From Desulfobacula sp. (GTDB lineage: Bacteria; Desulfobacterota; Desulfobacteria; Desulfobacterales; Desulfobacteraceae), in the NCBI GenBank assembly GCA_020048635.1, contig JAIFMF010000102.1:1-38250 (forward strand): 38,250 nucleotides of DNA, written 5' to 3'. The notes under the pieces are model-generated. The model was given only the letters and a program-made list of their open reading frames with translations. It had not been told where the DNA came from and ran no database searches. The translations under genes and the position numbers were made by a program. Below, piece by piece: positions 16,191 through 24,879 of this stretch; position 1 is the first letter of the stretch, and each line of letters opens with the position of its first letter.

Positions 16191-17909
16191 TCAGGTTTTA
16201 AATTTTTGGGTCATGCTGCTGATCTGTTCTGCCAGACTCGACATTTCTCCGGCACTGGTGTTGACCTGGCTGCTGGCGTCTACCATTTCTTTTGAAGACT
16301 GGCTGACATCAACGATATTTTTTGCAATTTCCTCTGATACCGAAGAACTCTGGGCAACATTTTCGCTGACTTCCTGGATACCCAGGGCTGCCTGGTTCAC
16401 ATTTTTATTGATTTCCTGGGTGGCAATGGACTGCTCCTGTATGGCTGAGGCAATGGACGTAACAATAGCGTTTACGTCATTGATGACCGTGATGATTTTT
16501 TCGATTTCCGTTACCGTTCCCTGGGTGGTATTTTGAATGCTTTCAATACGGTCTCGGATTTCCTGGGTGGCGGTGTTGGTCTGTTTGGCAAGATCCTTGA
16601 TTTCAGCCGCTACAACCGCAAATCCTTTTCCGGCCTGACCAGCGCGTGCCGCCTCAATGGTGGCATTCAATGCCAGAAGGTTGGTCTGGCTGGATATATC
16701 GGCGATGGTTTCGGTCACCTGTCCGATCTGTCTGGCCGCATGTCCGAGTTCACTGACTTTTAAGGAGACTTTTTCAGAGATTTTTACCGCATCATTGGTT
16801 ACAGACCGCCCTTTTTCAGCGCTCTGGGCAATTTCATTAATCGTCGCACTCATTTCTTCTGCTGCCGTGGCCACCATGTGGATGTTTGTGGCTGCCTGTT
16901 CGGATGCGGCAGCCACACTGATCATGCTGGCACTCATTTCTTCTGCTGCTGCAGCAACGGTATTGGATTTTTCCGACGTCTCTTCCGCACCGCCCTTCAT
17001 CTGGCCGGATATGGCAGATAATTCGGTTGATGAAGAGGACAGGATGGCAACACCCTGGGACAGGTCCTTGAACATCTGGTTCAAGTTGGTGCTCATCTGG
17101 TTCATGGATTTGGCAAGTTCTCCGGCTTCATCGGACTGGTCAATGGACACTTCCTGTGTTAGATCTCCCTGGGAGAGGGCTCCGGCTAAACCGACACATT
17201 TCTTGATGGGGATGATAATGCTGCGGCTGAGAAAATAACCAAAACCCATTGCCAGAAAAACACCTGCGATCATAAATATCAGGGTTATCATTTGCATGAA
17301 GGTCGCATGATCGACAATCTCTGCAACCATCTGGCCCGTATTCACAGTGTTGTTTTCCGTAAGTTCATCAAAAGTCTTTCCCATGGCATTGGATATGGGA
17401 ATCATACGATTGTTGGTATCTCCATACTGCCGATAAATTCCGGCCCGTTCTTCGTTATCGGAGCTGTTGATAAATTTCAGGATAAGTGCATCAAGCTCCA
17501 CATACACGTCTCTCCAGGCCTGATACTGCGGCAGAAGCTGTGCCATCAGGTCCCTGCCTTTCTGTGTATGTCGAGGTATGTTCTTTAACGTTTCCATGGC
17601 CTTGTCAATATGTATCCAGCTTTCTCTGCGTTCATTTTGAATCCGGCGATAGGCTGCAAGGGCCTGATCATGGCTGGCACTCTCCACAACCCATACATCC
17701 AGCGTCTGTGCCCGGATTTTCATGCGTTGGATACTCAATGTGGCAAGGCTTTGCAGATCAGGTATCCGTCTGTCAGCAATATTCGCCATATTATTGGCCA
17801 AGCGGTAAATGGTTGTATAACCAACGACACCTACAGCAAGCACAATAGCAGCCACCAGAAGAAAACCACCCATTAATTTGATTCTGATGCTTATATTTTT
17901 CAATCTCAT
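16191..17909 (-). CDS. Methyl-accepting chemotaxis protein with four-helix-bundle sensor
   Basis: 572 aa. TM1 at ~11-33; a ~170-residue, all-helical periplasmic domain of the 4HB_MCP type (many Arg/Gln/Asp, no cysteine); TM2 at ~203-227; HAMP at ~228-280 ([20 protein letters not shown]); and a long signalling hairpin with its tip at ~405-445 ([20 protein letters not shown]). It ends in QKFKT, without a CheR-binding pentapeptide. ATG 17909 is chosen because AGGAG lies 9 bases ahead; an in-frame ATG ten codons upstream has no such site. The gene lies between the CheB-CheR gene and the glycosyltransferases on the same strand, but gaps of 170-230 bases suggest its own transcript. Confidence 0.93.
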   Translation of the reverse strand: MRLKNISIRIKLMGGFLLVAAIVLAVGVVGYTTIYRLANNMANIADRRIPDLQSLATLSIQRMKIRAQTLDVWVVESASHDQALAAYRRIQNERRESWIHIDKAMETLKNIPRHTQKGRDLMAQLLPQYQAWRDVYVELDALILKFINSSDNEERAGIYRQYGDTNNRMIPISNAMGKTFDELTENNTVNTGQMVAEIVDHATFMQMITLIFMIAGVFLAMGFGYFLSRSIIIPIKKCVGLAGALSQGDLTQEVSIDQSDEAGELAKSMNQMSTNLNQMFKDLSQGVAILSSSSTELSAISGQMKGGAEETSEKSNTVAAAAEEMSASMISVAAASEQAATNIHMVATAAEEMSATINEIAQSAEKGRSVTNDAVKISEKVSLKVSELGHAARQIGQVTETIADISSQTNLLALNATIEAARAGQAGKGFAVVAAEIKDLAKQTNTATQEIRDRIESIQNTTQGTVTEIEKIITVINDVNAIVTSIASAIQEQSIATQEINKNVNQAALGIQEVSENVAQSSSVSEEIAKNIVDVSQSSKEMVDASSQVNTSAGEMSSLAEQISSMTQKFKT

Positions 17910-18031
17910 TCCAGGATTCTCCTTTATATAGAATAACAAACTAAAACATCAATTCTGTTCTCAACGAGGCAATATTCATACGGGATAATCCGGATCAGAT
18001 CAAGTTAGACTTTGATGAGAGCAAACGATAT

Positions 18032-18049
18032 CAACCGATACAACCGATA
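18032..18049. repeat. Tandem 9-bp repeat in the chemoreceptor upstream region
   Basis: CAACCGATA occurs twice in direct succession (18032-18040 and 18041-18049), preceded by CGATAT. It lies ~125 bases upstream of the minus-strand chemoreceptor start and ~30 bases past the end of the glycosyltransferase gene. It could be an operator or a slippage product. Confidence 0.45.
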
Positions 18050-18079
18050 GGATGAATTTCAATCAGGCACAGGGGTTTG

Positions 18080-19108
18080 TCAGGCGGCCTGCCAGGTTTT
18101 CTCTACCAGACGGTCTGTGGATGAAAAATCCCCTGTCATGACCCAGTCTGCAATATGACTTGCCACATCCAGATATTTTGTTCTTACGGTTTTGGTTTTA
18201 CTGAGCCATTTTTCCACAGATTGTCTGTCCAGTGACGGCATGCTTGCCCCCAGGCCGAGCAAGTTCAGGGCCATGGCATTGGATATCTGTTCAAACTGAC
18301 CTTTCAAGGGTTTTACCAGGATTTTTTTTCCCAGTGACAAGGCCTCGCTGGGCAGCTCAAATCCGGCATTGGAGATCACCCCGTTACACTGTGCCAGATC
18401 CTTTAAAAACAGGGTCTTTGAAAATGGATGCCATGTGATGTTGTCATCTTCTTTTATCTCTTCTCCCTGGTTTTGGGCATATACGGAAAACCTGAAATGT
18501 TTAAAGGGAGAGATCAGGTCCCGGATTTGTGCCCGGCTTTCAAATGGGAGATAGACCAGAATAAGAGATTCATCCACGGTCTCTGAAACCGTCATACCAG
18601 AGGGGATGACCGGAGGGACGATGGGTTGATTAAAATGATGCCAGTGCATTCCGATGGAGATATCTGCCGGTGCAAAGTATTTGATCATCCATTTTGATAA
18701 GGGATTGGACCGGTCCATGGGAATATTGTGCAGAAACGCATACTGATGGCCGATTCCGATACAGGGCCGGCGGGTTTTGCGGGCGATCCATGCACTGACA
18801 GGTTCAAAATCCGTGATCACCAGATGATAGGATTCCGGGTCAAAATTATTTATATCCCTGATGAACCTGCGTAATGAAAGATTTTGAATCGTGTTGAACA
18901 ACCGGATTCGGCCGTTTTTGACACAAAAGGTAAATCCTTTGTAGAACATGGGCGACTCAATGACAGAGGGATCATACACCTTGTCCTCCCCGCAGCCGCT
19001 GAATATCACGTCCACCTGTGCCCCCAGATTCCGGAGGTGCTTGATGATCTGTGTCGCCCGGCTCACATGGCCATTTCCGGTCCCCTGAATTCCGTAAAGC
19101 AGTTTCAT
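18080..19108 (-). CDS. MJ1255/VC2487-type glycosyltransferase family protein
   Basis: 342 aa. It opens with MKLLYGIQGTGNGHVSRA, the glycine-rich GT-B N-terminal loop of this MurG-like family (G-x-G-H-x-x-R), and later has VISNAGFELPSEALSLGKK and KGQFEQISNA, the nucleotide-sugar-binding stretch of the C-terminal domain. There is no signal or membrane helix, so it is cytosolic or membrane-peripheral. ATG 19108 follows AAGGAGAGG; the longer open frame upstream overlaps the preceding gene. It begins 13 bases after the PHP/glycosyltransferase gene on the same strand, so they are one operon and probably act on the same glycan or glycolipid. Donor and acceptor are unknown. Confidence 0.8.
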   Translation of the reverse strand: MKLLYGIQGTGNGHVSRATQIIKHLRNLGAQVDVIFSGCGEDKVYDPSVIESPMFYKGFTFCVKNGRIRLFNTIQNLSLRRFIRDINNFDPESYHLVITDFEPVSAWIARKTRRPCIGIGHQYAFLHNIPMDRSNPLSKWMIKYFAPADISIGMHWHHFNQPIVPPVIPSGMTVSETVDESLILVYLPFESRAQIRDLISPFKHFRFSVYAQNQGEEIKEDDNITWHPFSKTLFLKDLAQCNGVISNAGFELPSEALSLGKKILVKPLKGQFEQISNAMALNLLGLGASMPSLDRQSVEKWLSKTKTVRTKYLDVASHIADWVMTGDFSSTDRLVEKTWQAA

Positions 19109-19121
19109 TTGTCCTCTCCTT

Positions 19122-21551
19122 TCAGGCAACGCCTTTGAAGGGTTCATCAGTATATTCCGCCTTTTGAAGCGGCTTTGAAAAGAATTCGCCCGCAAGGTCA
19201 TCCAGGGCGCCATCCCAGGAATATTTTTCCCTGACACGGTTCCAGCAGGCTGCCCGCATCATGGCAAATTCATTGGGCCGTTCTGTTTTGAGCTGATGCA
19301 GCTCCTCAATCTTTTTTATCCATGCCGCTTTATCCGACAGGTTTAAAACATATCCGGTCTTGCCGTCTTCAATTCTTTCCCTGCCTTCCCCCCCATGGGC
19401 GACAAGGGCGGGCAGCCCTCTTGACTGGGCCTCAAGGATCCTCCAGCCAGAATGATCGCCTGTGTCGGGCAAAATCAATACATCCGAGATCTCATAGAAT
19501 AGAAAAAGTTCCCGGGGATCGACCCTTCCCAGGAAATGAAGTCTTTCATCCGAGCGGTATTTATTCCTGTAAAAGTCCATTTCAGGCCCGTCACCGCAAA
19601 GAATGAGGGTGAGTTCGGGGACAGTTTTCAATGCCTCATGGTAAACATCCAGTAAAAAATCAATGTTTCCCTCAGAATGTATTCTTCCGGTCCATAAAAG
19701 GAGGGTTCCCCCCTGAATTCCCCTGTCTTTCAGCGCCCTTTTTTTTCTTACGGGGCAGGTGATCAGGGGGGTGATGGCCATTCCGGGTTTGAACAGGCTC
19801 ATTTTCTGCAGATCATAGCCCTGGTCCTCAAGGATGCGGATTTGTTCCTGTGTCGGGACCTTGATCCGTGTCGAAAAGGAATAGAACCGGTTGATAAAAA
19901 ACCGGATCAGCCCGCTCAGATCGGCATCTTTAAAAATCCCGTCTGCCAGGACTGTAAAATCCGTATGATAGACAGCCGTACATTCCACACCCATGAGATT
20001 CCCCATGGTCATTCCCAGGATACCCACAGGCCCGGGTGTGGAAACAATGATCCGCTCCGGCCGGCATTCATGAATCATCTCCATGGAAGCCAGAAGAGAT
20101 GGAAAATTCAAGGTGACTGCGGGATAAAACTCCGGGGTGACGGCATAAATCCACGGCAGATAAAGAACCCCGGCTGTCTCTGGTCTGTCTTCCTCCTTGT
20201 TTTCAATACAGGTGACAAAGGTCAGGTTCAGGTTTCTTTTCAGGCTTTCCGCCCTGAAGCGGTCAAGGGTGATGGAAATATCGTTCAGATCATCAAGGGT
20301 ATCGGTGAACCAGAGTACTTTTTCCGGGGAAGGGGTCCTGTTGGCAGTGTACTCCTTTTTCATGGCGATCATCAGCTCCCTGTCCCGGGACAGATGGCTT
20401 AAGGATGAAAAGAACGGGATACTGATAAAAAAGGCAGGGAGGGATGACATGAGATTTCCAAAGAGCTTGCCGATATCCCCTTTTGAAAAATCCTTGACAA
20501 AGGAATCCAGAAGCATTTTAAAAAATTCATCCAGCAAAAGGCCCATGCTCTGATAAATATTATCAAATTTTGCCTCCATGCTGAGGCCCTGATGATGGGA
20601 CCAGTTGTAGACATCTTCAAAAAATCTCAGAATGATTTTATCCTTAATCTCTTTTCCTTTTTTTATCTTCCGGAGGGTGACCCATTTTTTCAGCCGGCTT
20701 TGCCGGTCCTCAAACACGACATGATTGAGCACTGATAGAATTCCGTTCGGCGCATTTTTCCGGGCATCGGACGAATAATCACAAAAAATTTTATAAATGG
20801 AAAAGGCAAAGGATTTATAATCGTTACACCGGCCGGTACTGAGGGTTTTTTTGTCCTTGATCCGCCTGATGAAACCCGCTTTTGAAAGGATGCCGTCGGT
20901 CCGGGTGGCGGTCTGGCCGAGAAACAGGCCGGCATGGTCATCTGATCCGCCGGTAAACCCCTTGATCCAGGGATCGGCGCTCATGGGCAGTATCTTGTAT
21001 GTTGCTGTCAGATCACGGATTTTTTCCGGGGTCAGACTCTGGAGGATACCCTGCCAGGTTTCATTGTAATACCGGTTTCTTGCTCCGTTCAGACTTTCAA
21101 ACACGTCAAACAGCAGCATGAGTTTTTCAAGAATTTCCACGGTCAGGCGCCGGTTGATGCTGTAAAATCCATGGGCAACGGAACAGGCCATGTCATTGTC
21201 CCGGATCAGATCCCTGAGCTGGTAGATATCATGCCGGACCGCCTCGATGCGCTCGAACTGGTCTTTGGTAATATCAAAGATCAGGATATGGATCTTGCAG
21301 TTATTCTCCGGGAAATACGTGGTGGTTTCAACGCTGATGAAGGTATCGTCCGGGTATTTTTCAACCAGCTCCAGTGCGCCTTCAATGGTATTGTGATCGG
21401 TTACGGTGACAAAATCCATTCCCATGGATTTGGCCATTGAATACAATGCGTCGATTCCGGTATAGGATTCCTTTGCTCCCACCTTTTGCAGGAACCATTC
21501 CGACGGTCTTTTTGATGCTTTTGAATGTACATGCAGATCTGCACTGGCCAT
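19122..21551 (-). CDS. PHP-domain phosphoesterase fused to GT4-type glycosyltransferase
   Basis: 809 aa. Residues 1-~210 form a PHP domain with a near-complete metal set: DLHVHS (His7, His9), TDHNTIEG (Asp52, His53), Glu75, His88, His127 and GGSDDHAG (Asp204-205, His206). Residues ~215-400 are helical with a hydrophobic patch (PAFFISIPFF). Residues ~430-790 form a GT-B, GT4-like domain: STPGPVGILGMTMG, VYHTDF, LLWTGRIHSEGNIDFLL, CGDGPEMDFYRNKY and ILPDTGDHSGWRILEAQSRG. The last has Gly-Trp-Arg where GT4 enzymes usually have an E-x7-E-A motif, so the first Glu is not obvious. AGGAGG precedes ATG. It heads a two-gene operon and is divergent from the phosphonate operon. A PHP unit might remove phosphate from the sugar product or lipid; this is inference. 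Confidence 0.85.
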   Translation of the reverse strand: MASADLHVHSKASKRPSEWFLQKVGAKESYTGIDALYSMAKSMGMDFVTVTDHNTIEGALELVEKYPDDTFISVETTTYFPENNCKIHILIFDITKDQFERIEAVRHDIYQLRDLIRDNDMACSVAHGFYSINRRLTVEILEKLMLLFDVFESLNGARNRYYNETWQGILQSLTPEKIRDLTATYKILPMSADPWIKGFTGGSDDHAGLFLGQTATRTDGILSKAGFIRRIKDKKTLSTGRCNDYKSFAFSIYKIFCDYSSDARKNAPNGILSVLNHVVFEDRQSRLKKWVTLRKIKKGKEIKDKIILRFFEDVYNWSHHQGLSMEAKFDNIYQSMGLLLDEFFKMLLDSFVKDFSKGDIGKLFGNLMSSLPAFFISIPFFSSLSHLSRDRELMIAMKKEYTANRTPSPEKVLWFTDTLDDLNDISITLDRFRAESLKRNLNLTFVTCIENKEEDRPETAGVLYLPWIYAVTPEFYPAVTLNFPSLLASMEMIHECRPERIIVSTPGPVGILGMTMGNLMGVECTAVYHTDFTVLADGIFKDADLSGLIRFFINRFYSFSTRIKVPTQEQIRILEDQGYDLQKMSLFKPGMAITPLITCPVRKKRALKDRGIQGGTLLLWTGRIHSEGNIDFLLDVYHEALKTVPELTLILCGDGPEMDFYRNKYRSDERLHFLGRVDPRELFLFYEISDVLILPDTGDHSGWRILEAQSRGLPALVAHGGEGRERIEDGKTGYVLNLSDKAAWIKKIEELHQLKTERPNEFAMMRAACWNRVREKYSWDGALDDLAGEFFSKPLQKAEYTDEPFKGVA

Positions 21552-21664
21552 TTTTCCTCCTGATGAAAGGGTTTGCGGACACTTCAGGTTTAGATGAAAA
21601 GGATGAGAATCGAATTAAGAAAGGGTTTTAAATCTGTAAAACCAGATCTTCTTTCTGGACCGGG

Positions 21665-21704
21665 TAAACAGAAAAATTAACAGAAATTCAACAGAATCCA
21701 AACA
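21665..21704 (+). promoter_or_regulatory. Pho-box-like array before the phosphonate operon
   Basis: Four similar hexamers line up: TAAACA (21665), TTAACA (21677), TCAACA (21688) and CAAACA (21699). The last three are exactly 11 bp apart and the first is 12 bp ahead. Direct repeats of TTAACA-like hexamers with 11-bp pitch are the pattern bound by PhoB/PhoP response regulators. The site lies in the 245-base divergent region between the PHP/glycosyltransferase gene and phnX, 93 bases before phnX. It could serve either side; phosphonate use makes phnX the likelier target. Confidence 0.5.
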
Positions 21705-21796
21705 TTTTTCTCATCATCTTGTGTCAGTCTCATCTGTCATGACTCCGCCGGGGAAAGCGGATAAAACGAAACATAATATTGAGGTATATATAAACG

Positions 21797-22651
21797 ATGA
21801 TCCTTCACTCTGCTGCTTTTTACAAGGGCCCGCTGAAACTGGCGATTCTGGATCTGGCCGGAACACTTCTGGATTTTGGCAGTTGTGCACCGGCCGGGGC
21901 TTTTGTGCAATTGTTTGCCCGGCTTGGCATCACCCTTACCGATGCTGAGGCACGAGGACCCATGGGCATGCCCAAACATGATCACATTGCCGAACTCTGC
22001 AGGTTGAAGACAGTACGGCACCAATGGGAAGAAATGTTTGGCAAACCCGTTACCGATGCAGATGTCGATACCCTTTATGATGGTTTTATTCCCTTGCAGA
22101 TCGATGTTCTGCCGCACTATTCCGAATTGATCCCGGGTGCACTGGAGTCTGTTTCCGCCATTCGCCGACGTGGATTAAGCATTGCTTTAACCACCGGCTA
22201 TAACCGTGAAATGATGGCCTGTGTTCTGGAAAGAGCGGCCGAGCAGGGATTGAAAGGGGATGTGGCCTTATGCGCAGACGATGTTTCGGTCGGTCGGCCA
22301 GCACCCTGGATGGCCCAGGAATGTGCCCGCCGGCTGGGTATATTCCCTCCGTCTGCCTGCATCAAGATCGGAGATACCCTGGTGGACGTTCAGGAAGGCC
22401 GGAATGCAGGCATGTGGAGCATCGGTGTCAGTATCTCCGGCAATATGGCGGGGATGCCCATTGAAAAATGGAAAACGCTGGATGCTCAGCAGCAGGAGGC
22501 CATCCGGCAGACCGCTGCCAGGGAGATGTTCAGGGCCGGCGCCCATGCTGTAGTGGATGATATTACAGAATGCCCTGCCGTTATTGATACCCTTAATGCG
22601 CGAATGGCGGCCGGAGGAGAACCGGATAGTTCAGACGGCAGTTATATATAA
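21797..22651 (+). CDS. phnX: Phosphonoacetaldehyde hydrolase (phosphonatase)
   Basis: 284 aa. The HAD motif [12 protein letters not shown] supplies nucleophile Asp19 (family DWAGT, Trp replaced by Leu). [13 protein letters not shown] in the cap carries Lys60, the residue that forms the Schiff base with phosphonoacetaldehyde in this family. [10 protein letters not shown] and [18 protein letters not shown] complete the fold. The reaction gives acetaldehyde and phosphate, breaking the C-P bond after PhnW or PbfA has made phosphonoacetaldehyde. It is the first gene of a six-gene phosphonate operon; GAGGT lies 11 bases before ATG. Length is normal. Confidence 0.93.
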   Translation: MILHSAAFYKGPLKLAILDLAGTLLDFGSCAPAGAFVQLFARLGITLTDAEARGPMGMPKHDHIAELCRLKTVRHQWEEMFGKPVTDADVDTLYDGFIPLQIDVLPHYSELIPGALESVSAIRRRGLSIALTTGYNREMMACVLERAAEQGLKGDVALCADDVSVGRPAPWMAQECARRLGIFPPSACIKIGDTLVDVQEGRNAGMWSIGVSISGNMAGMPIEKWKTLDAQQQEAIRQTAAREMFRAGAHAVVDDITECPAVIDTLNARMAAGGEPDSSDGSYI

Positions 22652-22683
22652 ATGTAGGATATGATTTAACTGAGGAGATTCAA

Positions 22684-23709
22684 ATGAAAAAAATGATGTT
22701 CGGCGTATTTGTGTCCATCCTTTTCTGGATGGGGTTTTCATCCCTGGCGGTTTCGGCAGAGATTACCGTTTATACAGCACTGGAAGATGATGAGCTGGCT
22801 ATTTATGTGCCTGTTTTTGAAAAAGCGCATCCCGATATTAAACTCAATATTGTCCGCGACTCCACAGGCATTATCACGGCCCGCCTGCTGGCTGAACGGG
22901 AGAACCCCGCAGCCGATGTGGTCTGGGGAACTGCCGTCACCAGCCTCCTGGTCTGTGATGATCTGGGGATGCTGGAAGGGTATAATCCCAAGGGAATTGA
23001 AAAGGTCAAGGTTGCCATGAAAGACGGGGCTAAGAATCCAGCCCACTGGGTGGGCATCAAGGCCTGGGTAACCGGTATTGTCGGCAATACGATTGAAATG
23101 AAGGCCAAAGGTCTGACCATGCCCAGATCCTATGCAGATCTCATTGATCCCCGGTACCGCGGGGCACTGGTAATGCCCAACCCTGCTTCGTCCGGAACCG
23201 GCTTTCTGACCGTATCCGCCATACTCCAGTTGATGGGAGAGGCAAAAGGCTGGGAATATCTGGACAAACTCCATGAAAATATGGCGGTTTATACCCATTC
23301 CGGATCAGCCCCGGCAAAGATGGCCGGTAAAGGAGAATTTCCCATCGGTATCTCTTTTGCTTACCGCGGGTTTAAGCAGAAAGCATCTGGAGAACCGGTG
23401 GAGGTTGCTTTTCCTGCCGAAGGTTCAGGCTATGACGTGGAAGCCAATGCGCTGATCAAAAAACCGCGCATCCACGCAGCGGCCAAAACTTTTCTGGACT
23501 GGGCCATCAGCAATGAGGCCATGGCGATGTATGCCAAATTTTATCCCATTGTGAGCACCGATATCAAAGTGCAGGCCCCTGAAGGCTGGCCTGCCGATCC
23601 CATGTCCGTACTGATCAAAAACGATCTGAAATGGGCAGCTAAAAACCGTCAGCAGATTCTTGACGAATGGTCCCGCCGCTATGATGGAAAAAGTCAGCCC
23701 AAAAAATAA
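22684..23709 (+). CDS. phnS: Phosphonate (2-aminoethylphosphonate) ABC transporter, periplasmic binding protein
   Basis: 341 aa. A signal peptide ([18 protein letters not shown], cleavage after VSA at ~25) precedes a type II periplasmic binding fold starting [12 protein letters not shown], as in iron/2-aminoethylphosphonate binders of the PhnS2 type. [24 protein letters not shown] and [15 protein letters not shown] are consistent with that subfamily, which differs from the PhnD family. AGGAG precedes ATG. It sits between phnX and the ATPase gene in the operon. Ligand assignment rests on the flanking phnX, pbfA and phnW genes rather than on binding residues I can verify. Confidence 0.87.
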   Translation: MKKMMFGVFVSILFWMGFSSLAVSAEITVYTALEDDELAIYVPVFEKAHPDIKLNIVRDSTGIITARLLAERENPAADVVWGTAVTSLLVCDDLGMLEGYNPKGIEKVKVAMKDGAKNPAHWVGIKAWVTGIVGNTIEMKAKGLTMPRSYADLIDPRYRGALVMPNPASSGTGFLTVSAILQLMGEAKGWEYLDKLHENMAVYTHSGSAPAKMAGKGEFPIGISFAYRGFKQKASGEPVEVAFPAEGSGYDVEANALIKKPRIHAAAKTFLDWAISNEAMAMYAKFYPIVSTDIKVQAPEGWPADPMSVLIKNDLKWAAKNRQQILDEWSRRYDGKSQPKK

Positions 23710-23727
23710 CCCTGGAGGCATTAAAAG

Positions 23728-24879
23728 ATGACATCTTCCCTATTACCTGGACAACAGGCCGGATCTGATTATTTCCTGGAGGTTCGGGATGTTGGCAAGC
23801 GGTTTGGAGCATTTACGGCCCTGAATAAGGTTTCAATGGGTGTACGGCCCGGAGAATTCGTATCGGTCCTGGGGCCCAGCGGCTGCGGGAAAACAACGCT
23901 TCTCCGGGTCATTGCCGGGCTTGAACCGCAGAATGAGGGTACAGTCTGGATCAACGGCCGAAATGTGTCCGGAGAACCTGTGGCCAACCGTAATATGGGA
24001 ATTGTGTTCCAGTCTTATGCCCTGTTTCCCAATATCAATGTTACCAACAATGTTCAATACGGATTGCGCCGGCTGACACCTGCAGCCCGCCGTAAACGGT
24101 CCATGGACATGCTCGATCTCGTCGGCCTGGCTGACCAGGCCGACAAATTTCCTGCCCAGCTTTCCGGGGGGCAGCAGCAACGGGTGGCCCTGGCACGGGC
24201 CCTGGCGCCCAATCCGAGCCTGCTTTTGCTGGATGAGCCGCTTTCCGCTCTGGATGCCAGGGTCAGGCAGCGGCTGAGGGGTGAGATACGGGGAATTCAG
24301 AAAAAACTCGGGGTGACCACGGTAATGGTCACCCATGACCAGGAAGAAGCCCTGACCATGGCCGACCGGATTGTGGTAATGAATGAGGGCCGCCTGGTCC
24401 AGTTTTCACCGCCTGAAAAAGTGTATGCAGCCCCGGCCGATGCCTTTGTGGCCGGCTTTATCGGGGCCATGAATTTTTTACCCCAATGTCTGCGCCATGG
24501 GCCCCGGCAGGCAAGTTTTCTCAATTATCACCTGGAGCTGGGGGCTCTTCTGCCGGAATTCCGGGAGGACTTTGTCCTGGCGATTCGGCCGGAGCATATC
24601 CGCGTGGATCAATCGCCGGAGCATCCCAACAACCGTGTCCGGACAAAGGTCCGGAATATTGAATTCCGGGGTTCGGTATCCCGGGTTCTGCTTCATATTC
24701 AAACACCGGACGGGCAGCCTTCTCCCCACTACCTTGAAATGGAACTTCAGCCCAAGTCCGTTGACCAGCTTCGATTGCAGGATATGGGCCTGCTGGAGGT
24801 TCACCTGCCTCCCCGGCATCTGCTGGCCTTTCCCCGGCCGGAAGCTGCTGTTTCGAACCAGAGGACCGGCATGGCATGA
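23728..24879 (+). CDS. phnT: Phosphonate ABC transporter, ATP-binding protein
   Basis: 383 aa. Walker A GPSGCGKTT (49-57), Q-loop VFQSYALFP, signature LSGGQQQR (145-152), Walker B LLLLDEP (165-171) and the switch His in MVTHDQEEA. The C-terminal ~130 residues form a TOBE-like regulatory domain (LAIRPEHIRV). It belongs to the spermidine/iron/2-aminoethylphosphonate importer class. CTGGAGG precedes ATG, and the stop overlaps the permease start as ATGA, a sign of coupled translation. It powers uptake with PhnS and the fused permease. Confidence 0.9.
   Translation: MTSSLLPGQQAGSDYFLEVRDVGKRFGAFTALNKVSMGVRPGEFVSVLGPSGCGKTTLLRVIAGLEPQNEGTVWINGRNVSGEPVANRNMGIVFQSYALFPNINVTNNVQYGLRRLTPAARRKRSMDMLDLVGLADQADKFPAQLSGGQQQRVALARALAPNPSLLLLDEPLSALDARVRQRLRGEIRGIQKKLGVTTVMVTHDQEEALTMADRIVVMNEGRLVQFSPPEKVYAAPADAFVAGFIGAMNFLPQCLRHGPRQASFLNYHLELGALLPEFREDFVLAIRPEHIRVDQSPEHPNNRVRTKVRNIEFRGSVSRVLLHIQTPDGQPSPHYLEMELQPKSVDQLRLQDMGLLEVHLPPRHLLAFPRPEAAVSNQRTGMA

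Noticed and set aside
21722..21740. TGTCA repeats resembling an E. coli-type Pho box (CTGTCAT)
   Set aside because: The two copies are 13 bp apart rather than 11; the TTAACA-like array just upstream is better phased.
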